Under the pieces are notes generated by a model. The model ran no database searches, had not been told where the DNA came from, and was given only the letters and a program-made list of their open reading frames with translations. Shown here piece after piece: positions 33,966 through 42,544 of a stretch of DNA of 64,000 nucleotides. The stretch comes from Neisseria lactamica (GTDB taxonomy: Bacteria; Pseudomonadota; Gammaproteobacteria; Burkholderiales; Neisseriaceae): contig NZ_LR590477.1 of assembly GCF_901482445.1 (NCBI RefSeq), positions 620,001 through 684,000 of the forward strand, in the 5' to 3' direction. Positions within the stretch are counted from its first letter, which is position 1; every line of letters starts with the position of its first letter. A program made the position numbers and the translations under genes.

Positions 33966-35927
33966 ATGTCCAAACTCAAAACCATCGTACTGACCGCTTC
34001 GGGTCTGTCCGTTTGTCCGGGTTTCCTATACGCCCAAAACACCTCATCACACCAAATCGGTTTGGCGATTATGCGCTTAAACTCTTCAATACTCGACCTG
34101 CCACCGACAAAACAATATTTCCAATCCGGCAGCCTCTGGGGCGAGCTGCGCCAAGGCTTCCGGATGGGCGAAGTCAATCCCGAACTGGTACGCCGCCACG
34201 AAAACAAGTTCGCCTCAAGCCGCAACTATTTCGGCAGAGTCGTCAACCGGAGCCGGCCCTATATGTACCATATTGCCAACGAAGTCAAAAAACGCAATAT
34301 GCCCGCCGAAGCCGCACTCCTCCCCTTTATCGAAAGCGCGTTCGTCACCAAAGCCAAATCACACGTCGGCGCATCGGGATTATGGCAGTTTATGCCCGCC
34401 ACCGGCAGGCATTACGGCTTGGAAAAAACACCGGTTTACGACGGCAGGCACGACGTTTACGCCGCCACCGATGCCGCGTTGAACTACCTGCAATACCTGT
34501 ACGGGCTGTTCGGCGACTGGCCGCTCGCCTTCGCCGCCTACAATTGGGGCGAGGGCAATGTCGGACGCGCCGTCAACCGCGCACGGGCGCAAGGTCTCGA
34601 ACCGACCTACGAAAACCTGCGTATGCCCGATGAAACGCGCAACTACGTCCCCAAGCTCCTTGCCGTCCGCAACATTATCGCCAATCCCCAATCCTTCGGC
34701 ATCAGCATCGGCGATATAGACAACAAACCCTATTTTCAGGCAGTCGAACCGGACCGCCCCATCGATAACGAAGCCATCGCCCGGCTTGCCGGCATCACGC
34801 AAAGCGAGCTGCTCGCCCTAAACCCGGCATTCAACGTCCCCGCGTTTATCCCCAAAAACAAACGCAAACTGCTGCTTCCCGCCGCAAACGCCCAAACCTT
34901 CCAACGCAACTACCGCGCCGCCAACCCCGACAGCCTGTTCTCTTGGGAAATCTATACACCCCCCGTACAAACCGCCGTATCCGATATTTCCTCCGCAACA
35001 GGTATGAGCATTGCCGACATCAAACGTCTCAACAGCCTGAGCGGCAACCTTGTCAAGGCGGGACACAGCATCCTGATTGCCAAAACCGGCACAACCCTTC
35101 AGACGGCATCGGAGTCCGTTGCCGCCATCGACATCGACGACACGCCGGACACCTACTGGTCCAATATGCCGGCTGGGATAATGAATATCAGCCTTGCCCA
35201 AGCCCTGCCTGCCGACGCGCAAACCGCCGGCATCCCCGTCGAACCCCTGCCGCAAAAAACCGCCGGCAGCAAGCCTTCCGCCCTTGCCTCCCTGATTTCC
35301 GAGCCCGCATCGGCAACGCCGGGCGCTCGTGTTCAAGCCGCAATGCCGTCTGAAACCCAAACTGCGGCATCCGCGCAAAGCGTTTTCTCAAACGACATAC
35401 AGGCAACGGACGAACTGATGAGGCTTGTCGCCCAAAGCAGCCTGCGCCTGCAGGCGGAAGAAAGCGTTGCCGACATCATCAACACATCCGACGCATCTGC
35501 CGGACACAGCCCCCACCTGCCTCCGCAGCATACCGCCGCCGACGGCAAACGCCCCGCCCGTTTGGAAACACGCGTAGCCAAAGCCGCCGGCAACGGAACA
35601 GACTCCGCCGCCCGCATCGGAATCCACCGCGTCGTGGAAGGCGATACCCTGTTCAACATCGCCAAACGCTACAACGTCAGCGTAGCCGACCTGATTGTCG
35701 CCAACAACATCAAAGGCAACACCATCCAAAAAGGACAGGTGCTCCGCCTGACCCAGGCAGTCCCTGCCCAAAACCGTATCGAAAAAGTATCCTACACCGC
35801 GCGCAAAGGCGATACTTTCAAAAGCATTGCCGCCCGTTTCAATATACACATCGACGACATCCGCAGGCTCAACCCCACCCTGAACACCATCAATCCGGGA
35901 CAGAGGGTCAAACTGATTGGAAGCTGA
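33966..35927 (+). CDS. mltD: Lytic transglycosylase MltD-like with two LysM domains
   Basis: A 653-residue periplasmic enzyme. A signal peptide (cleavage near LYAQ) precedes an SLT domain in which ALLPFIESAFVTKAKS carries catalytic Glu123 and GASGLWQFMPATGRHYG follows. A long variable middle region contains embedded DUS copies. Two LysM peptidoglycan-binding repeats close the protein (about 553-596, HRVVEGDTLFNIAKRYNVS; and about 609-652, YTARKGDTFKSIAARFNIH). It cleaves glycan strands; gonococcal work names an MltD homologue LtgE (from memory). It ends at a strong hairpin terminator. Confidence 0.92.
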   Translation: MSKLKTIVLTASGLSVCPGFLYAQNTSSHQIGLAIMRLNSSILDLPPTKQYFQSGSLWGELRQGFRMGEVNPELVRRHENKFASSRNYFGRVVNRSRPYMYHIANEVKKRNMPAEAALLPFIESAFVTKAKSHVGASGLWQFMPATGRHYGLEKTPVYDGRHDVYAATDAALNYLQYLYGLFGDWPLAFAAYNWGEGNVGRAVNRARAQGLEPTYENLRMPDETRNYVPKLLAVRNIIANPQSFGISIGDIDNKPYFQAVEPDRPIDNEAIARLAGITQSELLALNPAFNVPAFIPKNKRKLLLPAANAQTFQRNYRAANPDSLFSWEIYTPPVQTAVSDISSATGMSIADIKRLNSLSGNLVKAGHSILIAKTGTTLQTASESVAAIDIDDTPDTYWSNMPAGIMNISLAQALPADAQTAGIPVEPLPQKTAGSKPSALASLISEPASATPGARVQAAMPSETQTAASAQSVFSNDIQATDELMRLVAQSSLRLQAEESVADIINTSDASAGHSPHLPPQHTAADGKRPARLETRVAKAAGNGTDSAARIGIHRVVEGDTLFNIAKRYNVSVADLIVANNIKGNTIQKGQVLRLTQAVPAQNRIEKVSYTARKGDTFKSIAARFNIHIDDIRRLNPTLNTINPGQRVKLIGS

Positions 35928-35943
35928 TTCGGATACGGCACAT

Positions 35944-35970
35944 GACAGGACTTTTTCAGTCCTGTCTTTT
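35944..35970 (+). terminator. Intrinsic terminator after mltD
   Basis: GACAGGACT (35944-35952) pairs with AGTCCTGTC (35958-35966), followed by a T run. This one is not DUS-based. Confidence 0.85.
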
Positions 35971-35994
35971 TCATCCCACATTTCCCATACCATC

Positions 35995-36687
35995 ATGAAA
36001 CTCATCAAATACCTGCAATATCAAGGCATAGGAAGCCGCAAACAGTGCCAATGGCTGATTAGGGGCGGTTACGTCTCCATCAACGGAACCTGCATGGACG
36101 ATACCGATGCAGACATCGATTCCTCATCCGTCGAAACGTTGGATATTGACGGCAAAGCAGTAACCGTTATTCCCGAACCTTATTTCTATATCCTGCTCAA
36201 CAAACCCACAGATTACGAAACTTCACACAAACCGAAGCACTACCGCAGCATATTCAGCCTGTTCCCCGACAATATGCGGAACATCGATATGCAGGCGGTC
36301 GGCAGGCTGGATGCGGATACGACCGGCGTATTGCTGATTACCAACGACGGACACCTGAACCACAAGCTGACTTCCCCCAACCATAAAATCCCCAAACTGT
36401 ACGAAGTTACACTCAAGCATCCTGCCGGCGAAACGCTTTGCGAAACCCTGAAAAACGGTGTCCTGCTCCACGACGAAAACGAAACGGTTTACGCCGCCGA
36501 TGCCGTATTGGAAAGCCCGTCCGCATTGCTCCTGACCATTACCGAGGGAAAATACCACCAAGTCAAACGTATGGTCGCCGCCGCAGGCAACCGCGTGCAG
36601 CATCTTCACCGCCGGCGATTCGCACATCTGGAAACAGAAAACCTCAAACCCGGGGAATGGAAATTTATCGGATGCCCCAAATTCTGA
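35995..36687 (+). CDS. rsuA: 16S rRNA pseudouridine(516) synthase RsuA
   Basis: A 230-residue protein with an N-terminal S4 RNA-binding domain (MKLIKYLQYQGIGSRKQCQW through VSINGT) and the RsuA/RluB catalytic domain, with Asp106 in QAVGRLDADTTGVLLITNDG and the conserved EGKYHQVKRMVAAAGNRV near the end. It should modify U516 of 16S rRNA; members of the family acting on 23S rRNA are alternatives, but the sequence is closest in size to RsuA. ATG 35995 is preferred to longer starts that run into the mltD terminator. Confidence 0.88.
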   Translation: MKLIKYLQYQGIGSRKQCQWLIRGGYVSINGTCMDDTDADIDSSSVETLDIDGKAVTVIPEPYFYILLNKPTDYETSHKPKHYRSIFSLFPDNMRNIDMQAVGRLDADTTGVLLITNDGHLNHKLTSPNHKIPKLYEVTLKHPAGETLCETLKNGVLLHDENETVYAADAVLESPSALLLTITEGKYHQVKRMVAAAGNRVQHLHRRRFAHLETENLKPGEWKFIGCPKF

Positions 36688-37227
36688 AAAAATGCCATTA
36701 TTTACCTATATTCAAATACATACTTATAAAATGAATAATTTAACCGAAATTAACTCAAAAACAACCGGTTTGCGATATAATCCGCCTGTCTGAGCAATGC
36801 CTGTGCAAGCAGGCTTATGAGTAAGACGTTTTCCCCGTAATGTGTTTGACCATCTATACTTTCCGGTATAGATGGTTTTTTTTATTTCAAATTTTCCGCC
36901 CAAGCTGCCGGACATTGCCCGGCAAATAAAATACCTGTTGCCGCACACGCAAAAACAGAATTGCCGACACTGCCGCTACCTGAAAATCAAAATTCAACAC
37001 ACGCCCCGCGCAAGCACTGTCGGCAGCACCATCCATAATCAGGAATGACCGTGGTTTGAATACCCGCTTGATTGCGGCAAACCCTTATTCTTGCATATCG
37101 GGGATATTCTCTAAAAAATATATATATTTCAGTTAAAAACACCGGACGGTTAAAAAGCATTCAGTCAGTTCCCATTAAGAAAAATGTGTAAAATTTTCGC
37201 TTTATCTCAATATGGCACTGTTTCAAT
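36688..37227. other. Intergenic region between rsuA and the SNF transporter
   Basis: A 540-base spacer. It contains the candidate sRNA at 36788-36883 and otherwise AT-rich sequence. I looked for a glycine or other amino-acid riboswitch before the transporter and saw none. Confidence 0.5.
36788..36883 (+). ncRNA. Candidate small RNA with strong terminator
   Basis: TATAAT (36776-36781) is followed by about 95 bases with no ORF: a small hairpin (GCCTG-TGCAAG-CAGGC near 36799-36814), an unpaired stretch, and a perfect 10-bp terminator stem CCATCTATAC/GTATAGATGG (36850-36875) with eight T. The layout is that of a free-standing Hfq-type sRNA. The -35 is weak, and it could instead be a leader or the end of the rsuA transcript. 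Confidence 0.5.
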
Positions 37228-38598
37228 ATGTCTTCCCCTTCAAATACCAACCGTCAAACTTGGTCCAGCCGTTTGACTTATATCCTTACCGTTGCCGGCG
37301 CGACTGTCGGCTTCGGCGCGACGTGGCGTTTCCCGTATTTGGTCGGTGAAAACGGCGGCGGCGCGTATGTATTTTTATTCTGTATCGCGATGCTGGTTAT
37401 CGGCATTCCGATGATTTTGGTGGAAAACGTCATCGGGCGGCGCAAAGGTGTGAACGCGCTGGACGCGTTCGGCGGCTCGATGAACGGCAAACCCGTCGCC
37501 AAAATTTGGAAACTGGTCGGCTGGATGGGCTTGCTCGGCGCGTTCGGCATTATGGCTTATTACATGGTACTCGGCGGCTGGGTCATCAGCTATATCGTTA
37601 ATATTATTAGCGGAAACCTGAATATTTCCAATCCCGTCGACGGCGGAATAACGAAAAGCTTCTTTACCGAACACATTGAAAACAGCCCTTGGGAAATTGC
37701 GTTCTACACTTTCTTGTTTGTCCTTGTAAACCAATGGATTTTGGTTAAAGGCGTGATTGGCGGCATTGAAAAAGCGGCAAAATACCTGATGCCGCTGCTG
37801 TTTTTATTCCTAATCGCGATGGTCGTCCGCAACGTTACCCTGCCGGGTGCGATGGAAGGGATTACGTTTTATCTGAAACCTGATTTCAGCAAGATTACCG
37901 CCGAACTGTTCGTCTTCGTTTTGGGACAGGTATTTTTTGCCTTGAGCCTGGGCTTCGGCGTGATGATTACTTTGTCCAGCTATTTGGATAAAAACGAAAA
38001 TCTGGTGCAAACCGCAGTCATCACGGCAATTACCAATACCATCATCGCCGTACTGGCGGGCTTTATGATTTTCCCGTCGCTCTTCAGCTTCGGCGTTGCC
38101 CCGGATTCCGGCCCGACTTTGGTATTCCAAAGTTTGCCGATTGTGTTCTCGCATATGTGGGCAGGACCTGTGTTCGCCGTCATTTTCTTCTCGCTGCTCC
38201 TGATTGCCGCGTTGACGACTTCGCTGACGATTTATGAAGTGTTGATTACGACCATTCAGGAAAAAACCAAAATCCGCCGTACCGCCGCGATTACCATCGT
38301 ACTGACAGGTATTTTTATCTTCGGCAATATCCCGTCCATTCTGAGCTACGGCCCGTGGAAAGATGTTTCCATATTCGGCAAAAATATTTTCGATGCTTTC
38401 GACTACATCAGCGGCAACATCTTGTTTATGCTGACCGCGCTCGGTTCCGCGCTGTTTGTCGGTTTCGTGATGAAGGACGAAGCAAAGGACGAATTACTTT
38501 ATAAAGGCAACCATACGACGGTCAATATTTGGTTTGCCTATGTGAAATACCTTGTGCCATTGGTGATTTTGCTGATTTTCGTCAGCAACCTGTTCTAA
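37228..38598 (+). CDS. Sodium-dependent neurotransmitter-symporter (SNF) family transporter
   Basis: A 456-residue membrane protein with about 12 segments. The first helix region TVAGATVGFGATWRFPYLVGENGGGAYVFLF is the LeuT/SNF signature with the unwound substrate- and Na+-binding helix 1; PMILVENVIGRR follows in helix 2. Bacterial members take up amino acids with Na+. The substrate cannot be told from sequence. It is monocistronic, with its own promoter region and an inverted DUS terminator. Confidence 0.92.
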   Translation: MSSPSNTNRQTWSSRLTYILTVAGATVGFGATWRFPYLVGENGGGAYVFLFCIAMLVIGIPMILVENVIGRRKGVNALDAFGGSMNGKPVAKIWKLVGWMGLLGAFGIMAYYMVLGGWVISYIVNIISGNLNISNPVDGGITKSFFTEHIENSPWEIAFYTFLFVLVNQWILVKGVIGGIEKAAKYLMPLLFLFLIAMVVRNVTLPGAMEGITFYLKPDFSKITAELFVFVLGQVFFALSLGFGVMITLSSYLDKNENLVQTAVITAITNTIIAVLAGFMIFPSLFSFGVAPDSGPTLVFQSLPIVFSHMWAGPVFAVIFFSLLLIAALTTSLTIYEVLITTIQEKTKIRRTAAITIVLTGIFIFGNIPSILSYGPWKDVSIFGKNIFDAFDYISGNILFMLTALGSALFVGFVMKDEAKDELLYKGNHTTVNIWFAYVKYLVPLVILLIFVSNLF

Positions 38599-38611
38599 TC
38601 CGCAGCAATCG

Positions 38612-38647
38612 ATGCCGTCTGAAGGCCATACCTCTTTCAGACGGCAT
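38612..38647 (+). terminator. Inverted DUS pair after the SNF transporter
   Basis: ATGCCGTCTGAA (38612-38623) pairs with TTCAGACGGCAT (38636-38647). Confidence 0.8.
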
Positions 38648-38842
38648 TGCCTTGATTCCCGACACAATACCCGCAACGCCGGAATCCGAACCGGCTTGCC
38701 GGCTTCTGTCGGACGCTTTCCGGGCAAGCGGCGTTCCGTCTGCTTAGACAATCGTCCTTTAAAACAGGTAGAATCCGCCCCAACGGGAAACACATCCTTC
38801 AGACGGCAAAACCCATACCCCAAACCATCAGGAATCCCCCTT

Positions 38843-39499
38843 ATGAACAGACAAAAAGTCATCGCCATCGACGGCCCGGGCGCATCCGGCAAAGGAACGG
38901 TCGCCGCCCGCGTCGCCGCCGCATTGGGATACGATTATCTCGATACCGGCGCGCTCTACCGCCTGACCGCCCTATATGCACAAAAACAAGGCGTGGAATG
39001 GCACGATGAAGAAAACGTTTCCGTACTTGCCGAAAAACTGCCCGCCGTATTTTCAGGCAGCCGCATCCTGCTCGACGGCGAAGACGTTTCAGACGGCATC
39101 CGGACAGAAGCCATCGGCATGGGTGCATCCGCCGTTGCGCAATTGCCTAAAGTCCGCTCCGCCCTGCTGCAACGCCAACGCGGCTTCCTGACCGCCAAAG
39201 GGCTGGTCGCCGACGGACGGGACACCGGATCGGTCGTCTTTCCCCAAGCCGAACTCAAAATCTTCCTGACGGCAGAATCCAAAATCAGGGCGGAACGCCG
39301 CGCCAAACAAATCGGCATCCCCTGCGAAGGCGCGGCATTCGACCGTATCCTGTCCGACATTGAAGCCAGGGACGAAGCAGACCGCAACCGCACGCTAGCC
39401 CCCCTGAAGCAGCAGCCCGATGCCCGACTTTTGGACACAAGCCATATCGGCATAGAAGAAACCGTAAAAAAAGTACTTGATTGGTATCGTGAAGTTTAA
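38843..39499 (+). CDS. cmk: Cytidylate kinase
   Basis: A 218-residue enzyme phosphorylating CMP and dCMP to the diphosphates. P-loop GPGASGKGT (about 11-19), YLDTGALYRL and the CMP-binding TEAIGMGASAVAQLPKVR and GLVADGRDTGSVVFP segments are all present. ATG 38843 has AGGA upstream; the open frame upstream is DUS-rich non-coding sequence. The cmk-rpsA-ihfB order downstream is the same as in E. coli. Confidence 0.96.
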   Translation: MNRQKVIAIDGPGASGKGTVAARVAAALGYDYLDTGALYRLTALYAQKQGVEWHDEENVSVLAEKLPAVFSGSRILLDGEDVSDGIRTEAIGMGASAVAQLPKVRSALLQRQRGFLTAKGLVADGRDTGSVVFPQAELKIFLTAESKIRAERRAKQIGIPCEGAAFDRILSDIEARDEADRNRTLAPLKQQPDARLLDTSHIGIEETVKKVLDWYREV

Positions 39500-39578
39500 A
39501 TTTTCAGGTATAATCGCCCACGTCCCGCTTGAGACGGCACAAAAACACACAGATGCCGTCTGAAGCCTTTATTTGCCC

Positions 39579-39603
39579 GCCTGCCGCGCCAAGGGCGGCA
39601 GGC
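39579..39603 (+). promoter_or_regulatory. Hairpin in the rpsA leader
   Basis: GCCTGCCGC pairs with GCGGCAGGC (9-bp, GC-rich, 7-nt loop), ending 51 bases before the rpsA start. It could take part in S1 autoregulation or reduce read-through from cmk. A single DUS lies upstream (39553-39564). Confidence 0.4.
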
Positions 39604-39654
39604 ATTTCCCAACCTAACCCGCACCCCTTGGCGGTGTACCGAAAAGAGTTACAT

Positions 39655-41340
39655 ATGTCTATGGAAAATTTTGCCCAACTGCTGGAAGAAAGCTTTACCC
39701 TGCAAGAAATGAACCCGGGCGAAGTGATTACCGCCGAAGTCGTGGCAATCGATCAAAACTTCGTTACCGTAAACGCAGGCCTGAAATCAGAATCCCTGAT
39801 TGACGTTGCCGAGTTCAAAAACGCCCAAGGCGAAATCGAAGTCAAAGTCGGCGATTTCGTTACCGTTACCATCGAATCCGTCGAAAACGGCTTCGGCGAA
39901 ACCAAACTGTCCCGCGAAAAAGCCAAACGCGCCGCCGACTGGATCGCCCTGGAAGAAGCGATGGAAAACGGCGACATCCTCTCCGGCGTCATCAACGGCA
40001 AAGTCAAAGGCGGTCTGACCGTTATGGTAAACAGCATCCGCGCATTCCTGCCGGGCTCCCTGGTCGACGTACGCCCCGTCAAAGACACTTCCCACTTTGA
40101 AGGCAAAGAAATCGAATTCAAAGTCATCAAACTGGACAAAAAACGCAACAACGTCGTCGTTTCCCGCCGCGCCGTTTTGGAAGCTACTTTGGGCGAAGAA
40201 CGCAAAGCCTTGCTGGAAAACCTGCAAGAAGGCGCGATTATCAAAGGCGTGGTCAAAAATATTACCGATTACGGCGCATTCGTCGACTTGGGCGGTATCG
40301 ACGGCCTGCTGCACATCACCGACCTGGCTTGGCGCCGCGTCAAACACCCGAGCGAAGTATTGGAAGTCGGTCAGGAAGTTGAAGCCAAAGTATTGAAATT
40401 CGACCAAGAAAAACAACGCGTTTCCCTGGGTATGAAACAACTGGGCGAAGATCCTTGGAACGGCCTGACCCGCCGTTATCCGCAAGGCACCCGCCTGTTC
40501 GGCAAAGTATCCAACCTGACCGATTACGGCGCATTTGTCGAAATCGAACAAGGCATCGAAGGCTTGGTACACGTTTCCGAAATGGACTGGACCAACAAAA
40601 ACGTACACCCGAGCAAAGTCGTACAACTGGGTGACGAAGTCGAAGTCATGATTTTGGAAATCGACGAAAACCGCCGCCGTATCTCTTTGGGTATGAAACA
40701 ATGCCAGGCCAATCCTTGGGAAGAGTTTGCCGCCAACCACAACAAAGGCGACAAGATTTCCGGCGCGGTTAAATCCATTACCGATTTCGGTATCTTCGTC
40801 GGCCTGCCCGGCGGCATCGACGGCCTTGTCCACTTGTCCGACCTCTCTTGGACGGAATCCGGAGAAGAAGCCGTACGCAAATACAAAAAAGGCGAAGAAG
40901 TCGAAGCCGTCGTATTGGCAATCGATGTTGAAAAAGAACGCATCTCTTTGGGTATCAAACAACTGGAAGGCGATCCGTTCGGCAACTTCATCAGCGTGAA
41001 CGACAAAGGCTCTTTGGTTAAAGGCACTGTGAAATCTGTCGATGCGAAAGGCGCCGTTGTCGCCCTGTCCGACGAAGTGGAAGGCTACCTGCCTGCTTCC
41101 GAATTTGCAGCCGACCGCGTTGAAGACCTGAGCACCAAACTGAAAGAAGGCGACGAAGTTGAAGCCGTCGTCTTAACCGTCGACCGCAAAAACCGCAGCA
41201 TCAAACTCTCCGTCAAAGCTAAAGATGCCAAAGAAAGCCGCGAAGCACTGAACTCCGTCAATGCCGCCGCCAATGCGAATGCCGGTACCACCAGCTTGGG
41301 TGACCTGCTGAAAGCCAAACTTTCCGGCGAGCAAGAATAA
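39655..41340 (+). CDS. rpsA: 30S ribosomal protein S1
   Basis: A 561-residue protein with six S1/OB-fold repeats. The later repeats are marked by GVVKNITDYGAFVDLGGIDG, GKVSNLTDYGAFVEIEQGIEG, GAVKSITDFGIFVGLPGGIDG and GTVKSVDAKGAVVALSDEVEG. S1 binds mRNA upstream of the Shine-Dalgarno sequence and is needed to initiate on most messages. Start is ATG 39655 (MSMENFAQLLEESF), the usual neisserial N-terminus; length matches the family. ihfB starts 10 bases after the stop. Confidence 0.97.
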   Translation: MSMENFAQLLEESFTLQEMNPGEVITAEVVAIDQNFVTVNAGLKSESLIDVAEFKNAQGEIEVKVGDFVTVTIESVENGFGETKLSREKAKRAADWIALEEAMENGDILSGVINGKVKGGLTVMVNSIRAFLPGSLVDVRPVKDTSHFEGKEIEFKVIKLDKKRNNVVVSRRAVLEATLGEERKALLENLQEGAIIKGVVKNITDYGAFVDLGGIDGLLHITDLAWRRVKHPSEVLEVGQEVEAKVLKFDQEKQRVSLGMKQLGEDPWNGLTRRYPQGTRLFGKVSNLTDYGAFVEIEQGIEGLVHVSEMDWTNKNVHPSKVVQLGDEVEVMILEIDENRRRISLGMKQCQANPWEEFAANHNKGDKISGAVKSITDFGIFVGLPGGIDGLVHLSDLSWTESGEEAVRKYKKGEEVEAVVLAIDVEKERISLGIKQLEGDPFGNFISVNDKGSLVKGTVKSVDAKGAVVALSDEVEGYLPASEFAADRVEDLSTKLKEGDEVEAVVLTVDRKNRSIKLSVKAKDAKESREALNSVNAAANANAGTTSLGDLLKAKLSGEQE

Positions 41341-41350
41341 GGTTGCAGAC

Positions 41351-41665
41351 ATGACGAAGTCCGAGTTAATGGTTCGCCTGGCAGAAGTGTTTGCCGCCAA
41401 AAACGGCACGCATCTTCTGGCAAAAGACGTAGAGTACAGCGTGAAAGTCTTGGTTGACACCATGACCCGATCGCTTGCCCGAGGCCAACGCATCGAAATT
41501 CGAGGTTTCGGCAGCTTCGATTTGAACCATCGTCCTGCCCGTATCGGCCGCAATCCCAAAACCGGGGAGCGGGTGGAAGTACCTGAAAAACACGTACCCC
41601 ACTTCAAGCCCGGTAAAGAATTGCGCGAACGGGTTGACTTGGCTTTAAAAGAAAATGCCAACTAA
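41351..41665 (+). CDS. ihfB: Integration host factor beta subunit
   Basis: A 104-residue HU/IHF-type DNA-bending protein, start MTKSELMVRLAEVF, with the minor-groove arm in RIGRNPKTGERVEVPEK, where the conserved Arg-Asn-Pro intercalates. With IhfA it bends DNA at specific sites. Long Correia elements are reported to contain IHF sites, and two such elements are in this window. Ends at an intrinsic terminator. Confidence 0.95.
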   Translation: MTKSELMVRLAEVFAAKNGTHLLAKDVEYSVKVLVDTMTRSLARGQRIEIRGFGSFDLNHRPARIGRNPKTGERVEVPEKHVPHFKPGKELRERVDLALKENAN

Positions 41666-41676
41666 ACCTTAGCATC

Positions 41677-41704
41677 AAAACGCCGCTTCCAAGCGGCGTT
41701 TTTT
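41677..41704 (+). terminator. Intrinsic terminator of the cmk-rpsA-ihfB unit
   Basis: AAAACGCCGCTT-CC-AAGCGGCGTTTTTT, a tight stem with a T run and no DUS. Confidence 0.9.
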
Positions 41705-41776
41705 CTGTGGTTTAACTTCATCCGCTGCTTCAATACCTTAAGCCAAGCAAGCAACGGATTAGAGCGTGGATTTTTT

Positions 41777-41932
41777 TATAGTGGATTAAATTTAAACCAG
41801 TACGGCGTTGCCTCGCCTTAGCTCAAAGAGAACGATTCTCTAAGGTGCTGAAGCACCAAGTGAATCGGTTCCGTACTATTTGTACTGTCTGCGGCTTCGT
41901 CGCCTTGTCCTGATTTTTGTTAATCTACTATA
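41777..41932. repeat. Correia repeat enclosed element (CREE), long form, 156 bp
   Basis: Ends TATAGTGGATTAA and TTAATCTACTATA; the right end has one change (C to T) from the perfect repeat. The internal block is in opposite orientation to the element at 31192. It marks the left edge of the nmlR/adhC/fghA region. Confidence 0.94.
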
Positions 41933-42016
41933 TCATTGCTTACAATCCGCTTTTTAAACAACAAATTATTTATTTCTATTATGAACAGGACAAAAATCCT
42001 GCTTGTTGCACTAAGA

Positions 42017-42424
42017 CTAAGCCGTTTCAGGAATTTGCGGAAAATTCACGGCTTTTACAGAGCCTAATGCTTTCGCTTTTTGGTAAAACGCCAATTTGTA
42101 TTCAAGCAAATCTAAATAGCGTGTTAATTCGGCAATCTGACACTTCACATTTTCTATTTGATTTTCAAACAAGGAAAGGCGTTCTTCAATGGTATTGTCG
42201 CCGATGATGGTGCATTCCGCAAAACGTTTGATGTCTTTCAAGCTCATTCCCGTATTTTTCAAGCATTGCAATAAGCCCAACCATTGCAAATCGTTATCGG
42301 TAAAACAGCGGTTACCATATTCATCACGTCCGATATTAGGCAACAAGCCTTCTTTGTCGTAAAAACGTAGGGTGTGGACGGAGATGCCTATTTTTTCGGC
42401 GGCTTTGGCAGTGGTATAAGTCAT
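42017..42424 (-). CDS. nmlR: MerR-family regulator NmlR
   Basis: A 135-residue transcription factor. The winged-helix N-terminus (MTYTTAKAAEKIGISVHTLRFYDKEGLLP) is followed by a dimerisation helix. Cysteines at 40, 54, 71 and 95 match those I recall for neisserial NmlR, which senses thiol-reactive and nitrosative stress and probably formaldehyde. Known targets in the genus are adhC, trxB, copA and its own gene; adhC is divergent next door, trxB/copA at 60574-63825. ATG 42424 has AGGAGGG; the longer frame runs through the operator and is unlikely. Confidence 0.95.
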   Translation of the reverse strand: MTYTTAKAAEKIGISVHTLRFYDKEGLLPNIGRDEYGNRCFTDNDLQWLGLLQCLKNTGMSLKDIKRFAECTIIGDNTIEERLSLFENQIENVKCQIAELTRYLDLLEYKLAFYQKAKALGSVKAVNFPQIPETA

Positions 42425-42459
42425 TTTCCCTCCTTCTAAACAAAAACAGTAAAAAACAC

Positions 42460-42490
42460 TTGCTTTAGAGTTAACTCTAAAGTGTAAACT
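42460..42490 (+). promoter_or_regulatory. adhC promoter with NmlR operator
   Basis: TTGCTT (-35, 42460-42465) and TAAACT (-10, 42485-42490) are 19 bases apart, the over-long spacing typical of MerR-controlled promoters. Between them is a perfect 20-bp palindrome, CTTTAGAGTTAACTCTAAAG (42463-42482), the expected NmlR site. It also covers the region from which nmlR is transcribed. Confidence 0.85.
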
Positions 42491-42544
42491 GTTGCTATGT
42501 TGCTCAGGCAAGGCTGTTTTGTCAATGAATTAAGAGGAAAGACA

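Noticed and set aside
36884..37227. Glycine or other amino-acid riboswitch before the SNF transporter
   Set aside because: None of the conserved aptamer blocks were found in the leader.
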